NCBI RefSeq assembly: GCF_032878955.1 | Contig: NZ_CP043839.1 | Coordinates: 3,596,001 to 3,660,000, forward strand | DNA length: 64,000 nucleotides | Source of the DNA: Butyricimonas paravirosa | Lineage (GTDB): Bacteria > Bacteroidota > Bacteroidia > Bacteroidales > Marinifilaceae | Reading direction: 5' to 3' | In this document: positions 56,445-64,000 of the stretch, one piece after another | Numbering within the stretch: position 1 is the first letter of the stretch | How the letters are laid out: every line of letters starts with the position of its first letter | Program-made: the position numbers and the translations under genes | Notes under the pieces: model-generated | Databases searched by the model: none | What the model was told of the DNA's origin: nothing | Seen by the model: only the letters and a program-made list of their open reading frames with translations

Positions 56445-57026
56445 ATGACCAATTTTGATAACGAATCGAAATTCTTTTTGCAAATGCAGCAGGGGAATCG
56501 GCGGGCGTTTGAATATTTTTTCAAGACGTACGTGGATATGCTATACGCTTATGCCTTGGGATATTGTCGGGATTCGGATGCGGCCGAGGATTTGGTACAG
56601 GAGGCATTTGTGCGTTTTTGGACCATGCGGGAAAAAATCACTTATTCGGAATCAATTTACGGTTATTTACAACGGACGGTGAGAAATTCTTGTATCAATC
56701 AAAAAATTCGGGAACGGGTTGAGGACCGTTATAGGCGGGAAATGCTGAATGGAGAGACGGAAGTGTTTGATTGGGAGAATGACGATGCGTTGGAAGAATT
56801 GAGATGCCAGTTATTGGGTGCGATAGATCGTTTACCGGAAAAATGCCGGGAGATATTCGTGTTGAGTTGCGTGGAAGGATTAAAGTACCAGGAAGTGGCA
56901 GATAAATTGGGGGTTACGATCAACACGGTGAAAACGCAGGTACGTTTTGGTTATAAAAAGGTAAGGTCAGACTTGAATCTTCCGAAGAATACGTTATTTG
57001 TATTATTGAGTATATTGCTGAAATAA
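56445..57026 (+). CDS. ECF RNA polymerase sigma factor, FecI-like
   Basis: A 193-residue sigma-70 family protein. Region 2 (RAFEYFFKTYVDMLYAYALG, DAAEDLVQEAFVRFW) is at about 20-70. Region 4 (LPEKCREIFVLSCVEGLKYQ, EVADKLGVTINTVKTQVRFG) is at about 125-180. A short hydrophobic tail follows. It heads a sigma / anti-sigma / SusC / SusD cluster, in which it should direct transcription of the transporter genes on a signal passed through FecR. Confidence 0.93.
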   Translation: MTNFDNESKFFLQMQQGNRRAFEYFFKTYVDMLYAYALGYCRDSDAAEDLVQEAFVRFWTMREKITYSESIYGYLQRTVRNSCINQKIRERVEDRYRREMLNGETEVFDWENDDALEELRCQLLGAIDRLPEKCREIFVLSCVEGLKYQEVADKLGVTINTVKTQVRFGYKKVRSDLNLPKNTLFVLLSILLK

Positions 57027-57135
57027 GGACTTTTATATCTACTTAAAAAATAAAATTCATTTTATTTGAAAAAATAATTTTTTTCTTTCACTCGATTTGT
57101 TTCCAATCTTGTTAGTAAAGTGTAAAACGAGAAAA

Positions 57136-58296
57136 ATGGAAACAGAGAGAATAGATCATATAGGAAAAATCTTGAGACGTTTTCTGACGAGAGGCGAAAC
57201 TGTGAATTGGGATGAGTTGCGGGTAGAGCTAGGGAAGGACGAGTATGCTCACGTGAAGGAAGAACTGTTAAGGATGAGGACTATGCATGTCGGGGTGAAC
57301 CGGGGAAGAATTTGGGATAAGGTACAGGAAAGTCTGCAACAGAAAGTAAAAAGGCAGCATTTGTTTCAGCTTATCCGGTATGCAGCGATATTAATATTAC
57401 CATTATCAGTACTCCTGTTATTTTGGTTACATCAAGAAAAGGAATTGCCTCCAATGAACGTTGCAGTTGTCGGGGTGATGGATTCCACGGATATGCACAA
57501 GGTTTATCTGGTGCTGGAAGGAGGGACGAAAGTGGATTTATCAACTCCACATGTGGATACGATCCGACAAGATGACGGGCAGCTTTTAGCCGTGGATACA
57601 TTGGGAAAATTGGTATATAATACTGTGCAAGAAGAGGTGGAGGAATTATTCTATCATAAAATAGTCGTTCCTCGGGGTGGGGAGTACACGGTGGAGTTGA
57701 ATGACGGGACCCGGGTGCGGTTGAATGCGGATTCAGAATTAAGATTCCCGGTGAAATTTGTTGGGAATGAGCGAAAAGTATTTTTGAAAGGTGAAGCCTA
57801 TTTTGAGGTGGAACGTGACACATCAAGACCTTTCCGGGTGGATGTGCATGGTGATGCGATAATCGAAGTCTTGGGAACAGAATTTAATGTTAATGCTTAT
57901 CCGGAGAATGCTGAAATCTTTGCGACGTTGGTACTGGGGAAAGTTAGGGTGGCTGATTTACAGACGGATTCGACGGTCGTGTTGCTACCGAATCAACAGG
58001 CAGCTCTTTCCGGTGCGGGGATTAACGTGAAAGAGGTAAACCCGGAAGATTTCATTAGCTGGATTAACGGTCGATTTTATTTCGAGAAGATGCCTTTGGA
58101 AGAAATTTTGATTCAACTGGGACGTTGGTACGATTTGCAAGTGTTTTGGGCAAACGAAGAGCTGAAATCCTATGAATTTACGGGAGCCATCTGGCGAGAT
58201 AATACTATTCGGCAGACATTGGATATGATTGAAAAAACTACGGATGTTTGCTTTACGGTTTCCGGCCGGACGGTAACAGTGAATGTCTTGTTATAA
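57136..58296 (+). CDS. FecR-family anti-sigma factor
   Basis: 386 residues from the ATG at 57136 (METERIDHIGKILRRFLTRG); an upstream in-frame ATG at 57097 adds an unlikely leader. An N-terminal cytoplasmic part precedes one TM helix at about 80-98 (YAAILILPLSVLLLFWL). A periplasmic FecR domain follows (PRGGEYTVELNDGTRVRLNA, FLKGEAYFEVERDTSRPFRV, VLGTEFNVNAY), then a C-terminal DUF4974-like secretin domain (RFYFEKMPLEEILIQLGRWY). It transmits the SusC STN-domain signal to the sigma factor encoded upstream. Confidence 0.92.
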   Translation: METERIDHIGKILRRFLTRGETVNWDELRVELGKDEYAHVKEELLRMRTMHVGVNRGRIWDKVQESLQQKVKRQHLFQLIRYAAILILPLSVLLLFWLHQEKELPPMNVAVVGVMDSTDMHKVYLVLEGGTKVDLSTPHVDTIRQDDGQLLAVDTLGKLVYNTVQEEVEELFYHKIVVPRGGEYTVELNDGTRVRLNADSELRFPVKFVGNERKVFLKGEAYFEVERDTSRPFRVDVHGDAIIEVLGTEFNVNAYPENAEIFATLVLGKVRVADLQTDSTVVLLPNQQAALSGAGINVKEVNPEDFISWINGRFYFEKMPLEEILIQLGRWYDLQVFWANEELKSYEFTGAIWRDNTIRQTLDMIEKTTDVCFTVSGRTVTVNVLL

Positions 58297-58299
58297 AAA

Positions 58300-58325
58300 A
58301 CGGCATCTGTTCGCACAGATACCGT
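58300..58325 (+). other. hairpin between fecR and susC
   Basis: ACGG-C-ATCTGT (58300-58310) pairs with ACAGAT-A-CCGT (58315-58325) with a central mismatch and a 4-nt loop. No strong T run follows, so it may be a partial terminator or RNA stabiliser that sets the SusC to FecR ratio. Confidence 0.5.
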
Positions 58326-58391
58326 CTTGATAATTCGACTAGCCTAGAGTTGGATTCAAGGTTAGTCATGTTAAACTATTAATACAAAATT

Positions 58392-61300
58392 ATGGAAAAA
58401 AATCGAACGATGCAACAAAATGCGTGTCGGCTACTATGTCCGTCCATTTTGGTAAGTGCAAGAGTGTTACTGATTTTGTTGTTCTGTGGCTTATCCGTGG
58501 CTTGGAATCCATTGTTTGCGCAGGATAGGAAAGTGACCCTTCACGTGAAAGAGGTACCTCTGGGGGAGGTGGTGAAAGAGTTGAAAAAGCAAACAGGGAA
58601 GGATTTCCTTTTCAGTAACCGAGAGGTAAACGTGAGTCGTAATGTCTCGGTGAGCATTTCCAACATGACGTTAAAAGAAGTCTTGCCTTTGGTCTTTGGT
58701 AAAGATTACCGTTTCGAGATCGAGGAAAATGTGGTGATTGTTCGTCCGTTCGTTGCCGTGACAGGTGACGGGCAGCGAAGTGGTTTTGTCGTGACGGGAG
58801 TGGTGACGGATGTGAAGAAACAACTTTTGCCGGGGGTGACGGTGAAAGTGGCAAATACCACTGTGGGTACGGCGACGAATAATGCCGGACAATTCGTGTT
58901 GCGTTTGCCGATCACGAAGGGGAGCCTCGAATTCTCGTTTGTTGGCTTTAAATCTCAAACCATAAATTTTACGGAGAACACGAAGGACACGATCCGGGTG
59001 GTGCTGCAAGAGGATGTGACCGGATTGGAGGAAGTTCAAGTGATTGCTTACGGTTCCCAAAAGAAGCGGACGTTAGTTAGTGCGGTGTCTTCTGTGAAAG
59101 CGGATGATATAAAGGAGCTTCCGACGCATAGTTTGGAGAATCTTTTACAAGGACACATGGCAGGCGTGGAAGTTAATAACATTTCCGGTTCTCCGGGTGG
59201 TGGCGGTTCCATTGTTGCCATTCGGGGATATAATTCCTTTTTTGCCGGGGATGGTGCGAGTAGTGGTTCGGAAGGTCAAGACAGAGCCTACGGAACACCT
59301 TTGTACGTGATTGACGGGGTTCCCATGCAGGCATTTACTTCCCCGATCACGGGAACAAATACGTTGTCAGACCTTGATCCCTCGATGATCGAGTCTATCG
59401 AAGTGTTGAAAGATGCTGCCTCGGCGGCTATTTACGGTTCCCGTGCGGGAAATGGTGTTATTCTGATTACTACGAAAAAAGGGCGGAGCGGACAGGCCCG
59501 TTTTACGGCAAATGTATCCTATTCGGCTTCGTGGTTGCCTGAAACCCCAAAACAGAGCGGGGGACAGTTGGAACGTTTGTATAATATTCAAGGATTGAGG
59601 AATACCGTAACCCCTTATCAGGCGAAAGATGGGACTTGGAAAATACCGGCTTCTTACGAGGAGGTATACAGGTTTGGAACTTCCGATACGAACCAACCGG
59701 AATATGATTGGTTTTGGGGAACGGCTTCTGCGGCGAATTCTTCATTGATCTTGCAGGATAGTTTGAATGCATTCTTTAATAATTCCACGGATTGGTGGCG
59801 GTATGCCTACCGTACGGCTAGTGTTTATAACGCCAATATACAAGCCAGTGGGGGTAATGATAAAATGAATTATATGATTGGTGCCGGTTACTACAAGGAA
59901 GAAGGTATCATGCATAATAGTGATTACCAGCGAATAAATGTGTTGACAAATATCTCGGTGACTCCTACGAAACGCCTTACTTTGGATAATCAGATCTCAC
60001 TTTCTTATACGGACCGGAGCCGGGGACAGAATAGCGGAGGGGCTAAGATCGAAGCGATGTCTGTGAATCCAATGATAGAATCTTCACTGACACCTGGGGA
60101 AATGTATATTAAATCGGAAATGGGCGAGTCCATTAATAGTGTTTCTCAAAAAGACCATGGTTATTCGGCAAGGTATAATCTAGTGATGGATTACGAGATT
60201 ATTCGTAACCTGCACTTGCGGCTATCCGGAGGTGTTGATTACAGTCAACAGAATGAAAATACGTTTACTCCCAGTACGTTGGATAAATATAAACATTGGT
60301 CTTCTTCAACGGGAAGTATCGGACGTAATATTTCCTTGCTGAATGAGAATTTATTGAAATACTCGTTTAGCGTGAAACAGACTCATAATTTCGATATATT
60401 GTTGGGGTTGTCCTTTCAGAAAGATCAATTTTATTTGAATAGCGGGGGTGCTGAAAATGGCCCGAATGATTACGTGCATTACGTGGATGGGAAATGGGGT
60501 GATTCCAACGGTTTGAATAATGGGGCCAGTTCAACTTCTGAAAATGCGGTCTACCAGTCAGCTTTTTCGTATGCCTCTGATTTTACGGAAGAAAGGATGA
60601 ATAGCTATTTCGGACGTTTGACTTATAATTACAAGGAAAAATACATGTTCGAGACAACCTTGCGGCGGGATGGTTCCTCTGTTTTCGGGGAAAAAGTACG
60701 TTGGGCAACTTTCCCTTCTTTTGCTGCGGGATGGGCTTTTTCCGAAGAATCATTTATGGATCAGTTCTATTGGTTAAGCTTTGGTAAGGTGAGGGCCAGT
60801 TGGGGAAAATCCGGACAGAAATTCAGTCAACCTTATTTGGCTCATGGATTGATGCAGTCTTCATCAAATACTTTTTTTGGCGTGGCAGGAGTTGAACCGG
60901 ATACACAGGGAGGTACGATAAATCGAAAGTTGACTTGGGAAGAAACAAGCCAATATGATGTCGGTTTGGATATGAGTCTATTCGATTACAGATTTAAATT
61001 TACATTGGATTATTACTATCGGTACACGAAAGGGCAATTGAACCAGGCGGAACTTCCCGGGGATGTATATTTTCATAATTTTCAATGGCAAAATGCTTTA
61101 GGGGTAACGAATTCCGGTATAGAGTTGGAATTGACGGCAGATATTCTCAGGACGACACCTGTTACCTGGCGTATGAAGTTTAATTTTTCCCGTAACTGGA
61201 ATCGCTTTAAAAAGAGTGCCGACGGGTATGATTATGAAAAGAATGTTTTGGGTAAACCCTTGTACCGGATTCGGGTATACAAAACGGACGGCTTCTATGA

Positions 61301-61973
61301 TACGATGGAGGAAGTCCCGGTTTATTACACGGGTTCAACCGGAATGCCTAAACCGTTAAATACGGGTAATAACGGCATATTCTTTCCGGGAACACGTAAA
61401 ATTCTGGATTTGAACGGGGACGGGGTGATTACGAATGCTGATATGTACTATGCTGAAAGTCCACTCCCAATAGGTCATGGCGGATTTATAAACGAGATCG
61501 CATGGAGACAGTTTGATTTGAATATTTTCTTCACGTATTCTCTCGGACGTCACATTATCAATGCCTATAAATATACCTATTCTTCCGTAAATACAACTGC
61601 CGGCCCTCTTATGGGGGATGTGCGTAAATTTGATACGTGGACCGAAGCTGACGGACAGAATCATACTTTCCCTCGTTTGCAAAAATATTCAGTATTAAAT
61701 TATCAGACCACCGGGTTGTATGATACTAATTTGGAGAAAGTAAATATGCTGCGTTTGAAGCAACTCACATTAGGGTATAATTTACATGAACAGTTAGCGA
61801 AAAAAATAGGCTTGTCGAGTGCACGTGTATTCCTAAGTATGGAAAATTTGTTCCTGCTAACCAATTATTCCGGGCTTGATCCTGAGATTGTCAGTATTTT
61901 CGATGGGCTTGACACTATGGGATCTTACCCGTTACCGCGGAAGTTTACCATTGGGTTAACCGTTAATTTTTAA
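58392..61973 (+). CDS. SusC-family TonB-dependent transporter with STN domain
   Basis: A 1193-residue outer membrane receptor. The signal peptide ends near NPLFAQ (about 44). The STN signalling domain is at about 47-113 (VPLGEVVKELKKQTGKDFLF), a carboxypeptidase-regulatory-like domain at about 133-212, and the plug at about 217-350 (DDIKELPTHSLENLLQGHMA, YGSRAGNGVILITTKKG). A 22-strand barrel ending in FTIGLTVNF follows. The STN domain links it to the FecI/FecR pair encoded upstream, so it is both transporter and sensor. Substrate cannot be told from sequence. Confidence 0.95.
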   Translation: MEKNRTMQQNACRLLCPSILVSARVLLILLFCGLSVAWNPLFAQDRKVTLHVKEVPLGEVVKELKKQTGKDFLFSNREVNVSRNVSVSISNMTLKEVLPLVFGKDYRFEIEENVVIVRPFVAVTGDGQRSGFVVTGVVTDVKKQLLPGVTVKVANTTVGTATNNAGQFVLRLPITKGSLEFSFVGFKSQTINFTENTKDTIRVVLQEDVTGLEEVQVIAYGSQKKRTLVSAVSSVKADDIKELPTHSLENLLQGHMAGVEVNNISGSPGGGGSIVAIRGYNSFFAGDGASSGSEGQDRAYGTPLYVIDGVPMQAFTSPITGTNTLSDLDPSMIESIEVLKDAASAAIYGSRAGNGVILITTKKGRSGQARFTANVSYSASWLPETPKQSGGQLERLYNIQGLRNTVTPYQAKDGTWKIPASYEEVYRFGTSDTNQPEYDWFWGTASAANSSLILQDSLNAFFNNSTDWWRYAYRTASVYNANIQASGGNDKMNYMIGAGYYKEEGIMHNSDYQRINVLTNISVTPTKRLTLDNQISLSYTDRSRGQNSGGAKIEAMSVNPMIESSLTPGEMYIKSEMGESINSVSQKDHGYSARYNLVMDYEIIRNLHLRLSGGVDYSQQNENTFTPSTLDKYKHWSSSTGSIGRNISLLNENLLKYSFSVKQTHNFDILLGLSFQKDQFYLNSGGAENGPNDYVHYVDGKWGDSNGLNNGASSTSENAVYQSAFSYASDFTEERMNSYFGRLTYNYKEKYMFETTLRRDGSSVFGEKVRWATFPSFAAGWAFSEESFMDQFYWLSFGKVRASWGKSGQKFSQPYLAHGLMQSSSNTFFGVAGVEPDTQGGTINRKLTWEETSQYDVGLDMSLFDYRFKFTLDYYYRYTKGQLNQAELPGDVYFHNFQWQNALGVTNSGIELELTADILRTTPVTWRMKFNFSRNWNRFKKSADGYDYEKNVLGKPLYRIRVYKTDGFYDTMEEVPVYYTGSTGMPKPLNTGNNGIFFPGTRKILDLNGDGVITNADMYYAESPLPIGHGGFINEIAWRQFDLNIFFTYSLGRHIINAYKYTYSSVNTTAGPLMGDVRKFDTWTEADGQNHTFPRLQKYSVLNYQTTGLYDTNLEKVNMLRLKQLTLGYNLHEQLAKKIGLSSARVFLSMENLFLLTNYSGLDPEIVSIFDGLDTMGSYPLPRKFTIGLTVNF

Positions 61974-61984
61974 AGTAGATGTTT

Positions 61985-63577
61985 ATGAGAAAGATATTTA
62001 TCATTTTAATGCTACTGCCATGTTTCTCCTGTACGGACTGGCTGAATGTCGAGTCGGAGAAATCGGTGACTTATTTGAATTATTTCAAAAGTGAGAGCGA
62101 TCTGGAAAAAGTGCTGATCTCGATTTTTGGTTATGAAAAGGCTTTGTATGCTCCGGCGAATCCGGAAGCATTCGGGTATGTCGGGTTGCTTTGTGATGAT
62201 GCGGGGGCTAGAAAGGGGTATAAGGAGTTGAATGTACTTGATTTTTATAGTAACCAGTATATGGAAGGATGGTCCCGTTATTATTCTTTGATATATCTCG
62301 TTAATATGTTGGAAGAGAACCGTTATCGGTTTGAAAATATTTCGGAAGAACGGACTGATTATTGGATAGCACAGGCTAATTTTGCAAAGGCTCTTGCCTA
62401 TTTTACCCTTGCCCAGAAATGGGGGGAAGCCCCGATGGCTCCCTCGACGGAATCTATCGATGTCGTGGGAAAGAGTTCCGTGGAGGATATATTGCAGGAA
62501 GCGATACGTTGTGCTGAAATTGCTTTGAGTTTGCCGACACATGAGAACTTGACGGATGCGAACGGGGAGGCTGTGACTTCCAAACAATATGCCAGTTTGG
62601 GGAGTGTCCACACGCTGTTGGCAAATATTTATGCGTGGATGGGAGGATTGTACGGAGAAACTTCTTATTGGGAGAAGGCCGAAAGCCATGCTTCGCAGGT
62701 GATTGATGGAAAAGTCGGTTTTTACAAGTTGGAAGGAGATATAAAGTCTGTGGTAAACAATACATTGGGAGGAAATCGGAAAAGTGATGAAACTATCTTC
62801 ACGATAGAAGTCAATAGCCAGGATGACAATAAATATTCATCAGCATGGTTTTCTGCAATTTATCCGGGGCAATCTTTGATTGATTACCCTTATGACCACG
62901 CCTCTCCTGAAGCGTTGGAAACCAATACCGATAAACCGCGTATACTCGTGAACACGGTTTATAATATCTTTCTGGAGGAAAAAGACCAGAGAAGAAAAGA
63001 GTATTGGAAAGAATTGGGAGAAGCCAGTTATGAGGGATCAACTTGGGAAGAAGACCCCGAAACGGGTGATTGGGTAGAGGTGCCGGTTACGATTATTTCC
63101 GAGTATGCATTTTTGAACAAGTGGCAGGAACCTATTGTTTCTTCTAATCCTGATATTATTGGTGAAGAAGGACGTATTCCATTGTTGGGAATGGAAGGTA
63201 ATCGTGTTATCTGGCGATTGGCGGACTTGATTTTGTTAAGAGCAGAATGTCGTGCCCGGTTGGGGATGGCAACGGCAGTGGATGATCTGGACCAGATCAG
63301 GATTCGTGCCGGACTGGAAAGATATGACGAGAGTACAAACCTGGAAACACTGCGTAGAGAGATTTTCCGGGAAAGGGAAAGAGAATTATTCGGGGAAGGA
63401 CAACGTTATTATGATGCGGTTCGGAACGGTTATTTAAAAGAACTGTCAGATGAGTACGGGGCGTTGACGGATACGGACATAAAGAACGGGGCTCTTTACC
63501 TGCCTGTTAATTCAAATACACTTTTAAAGAAAAACCCATTGATGACACAAAATACATATTGGTTATGGAGAGAATAA
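61985..63577 (+). CDS. SusD-family substrate-binding lipoprotein
   Basis: 530 residues from 61985 (MRKIFIILMLLPCFSC); an ATG 6 nt upstream is also possible. The lipobox Cys follows PCFS. Helical TPR-like parts (WIAQANFAKALAYFTLAQKW, ASLGSVHTLLANIYAWMGGL) and the C-terminal SusD signature (LADLILLRAECRARLGM, DQIRIRAGL, RERELFGEGQRYYDAVRNGY) are present. It forms the lid on the SusC barrel encoded upstream. Confidence 0.95.
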   Translation: MRKIFIILMLLPCFSCTDWLNVESEKSVTYLNYFKSESDLEKVLISIFGYEKALYAPANPEAFGYVGLLCDDAGARKGYKELNVLDFYSNQYMEGWSRYYSLIYLVNMLEENRYRFENISEERTDYWIAQANFAKALAYFTLAQKWGEAPMAPSTESIDVVGKSSVEDILQEAIRCAEIALSLPTHENLTDANGEAVTSKQYASLGSVHTLLANIYAWMGGLYGETSYWEKAESHASQVIDGKVGFYKLEGDIKSVVNNTLGGNRKSDETIFTIEVNSQDDNKYSSAWFSAIYPGQSLIDYPYDHASPEALETNTDKPRILVNTVYNIFLEEKDQRRKEYWKELGEASYEGSTWEEDPETGDWVEVPVTIISEYAFLNKWQEPIVSSNPDIIGEEGRIPLLGMEGNRVIWRLADLILLRAECRARLGMATAVDDLDQIRIRAGLERYDESTNLETLRREIFRERERELFGEGQRYYDAVRNGYLKELSDEYGALTDTDIKNGALYLPVNSNTLLKKNPLMTQNTYWLWRE

Positions 63578-64000
63578 ATCAGATTGCAAAAGGAATGGTG
63601 GTCGTGATGATCGTGGCGTTCTGTTCCTGTACAAAATATAATTATATTGACGGTGGAATTGCCAATGGTGTACATGATTGCACCATGTGGGAATATTTTC
63701 ACACGGATAGTTACAATTGGGATTCTACAATTATCATGATCGAACATGCCGGGTTAAAATCACTTTTTGACGGGACGGGAGAATATGAACAGATTACGTT
63801 CTTCGGTTTGACCAATCTAAGTATTCTTCGTTACATGATGATCAATAATGATGGATTGGAAGAGACAGATCCTCATTATATGCATCGGGTTACGGATATT
63901 CCCAAGGGGAAATGTCAGGATATCCTACAAAAACTAGTGGTACCGCAACGGCTGATGTTAAATGACATTCCCCGGGGAAGTCGGTTACTTCAGAAACAGC
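63565..64000 (+). CDS. fasciclin-like lipoprotein (partial)
   Basis: ATG at 63565 overlaps the SusD stop and the frame stays open to the window end, giving at least 145 residues. The signal MERINQIAKGMVVVMIVAFC is followed by SCTKYNYIDG, with a lipobox Cys. Residues about 40-80 (STIIMIEHAGLKSLFDG, ITFFGLTNLSILRYMM) resemble a FAS1 domain start. It is probably a surface lipoprotein accessory of the SusCD pair. The C-terminus is outside the window. Confidence 0.75.
   Translation, partial: MERINQIAKGMVVVMIVAFCSCTKYNYIDGGIANGVHDCTMWEYFHTDSYNWDSTIIMIEHAGLKSLFDGTGEYEQITFFGLTNLSILRYMMINNDGLEETDPHYMHRVTDIPKGKCQDILQKLVVPQRLMLNDIPRGSRLLQKQ

Overview
The window is from a Bacteroidales chromosome. The evidence is the SusC/SusD pair with a FecI/FecR regulator, promoters of the TTTG / TAnnTTTG type, and weak Shine-Dalgarno sites. 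The SusC with an STN domain beside its own ECF sigma and anti-sigma factor recalls Odoribacteraceae such as Butyricimonas or Odoribacter; that is inference only. The host flanks are 1-3657 (mutL and three membrane or small proteins, all on the minus strand) and 56276-64000 (tRNA-Ala, ECF sigma factor, FecR, SusC, SusD, and a partial lipoprotein).

Between them lies a ~52.6 kb integrated element, 3658-56275. It is bounded by an imperfect ~105-113 bp direct repeat that ends at the 3' end of tRNA-Ala(GGC). A tyrosine integrase abuts the right repeat. The core is a tailed-phage prophage. It has a repressor and divergent early promoter near 12.3 kb, early genes at 12.3-16.0 kb, a 928-aa primase-helicase, and a cluster of GTTACA/TGTAAC iterons that probably marks the origin (19.3-19.6 kb). 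Then follow protease, capsid, tail-tube-like protein, terminases, portal, head completion, tape measure, distal tail, a 1864-aa repeat-rich fibre, holin, M15 endolysin and a likely one-gene spanin.

The element looks composite. Its left 6 kb carries a filamentous-phage gene II-like rolling-circle initiator, a NUMOD3-like mini-protein, an XRE regulator with repeated operators, a small serine recombinase, a lipoprotein, and a separate 519-aa large serine recombinase. Cargo modules break up the phage genes: a minus-strand lysogeny operon behind the repressor (10.4-12.3 kb), a three-TM protein at 9.7 kb, an HTH/TM cassette at 23.7-25.3 kb, an ArdC-N/RadC fusion at 30.8 kb, and a membrane protein plus ComEC-like metallo-beta-lactamase pair at 36.6-38.1 kb. 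That pair is flanked by two related short ORFs and is the best candidate for an undescribed anti-phage or exclusion system.

Several strongly structured stretches are not explained by coding: a tRNA-like cloverleaf (13.9 kb), a multibranched RNA-like structure (38.5 kb), a nested cruciform (54.7 kb), a hairpin cluster upstream of the large recombinase (7.8 kb), and a recurrent TTGTCCTTTA motif ahead of late genes.
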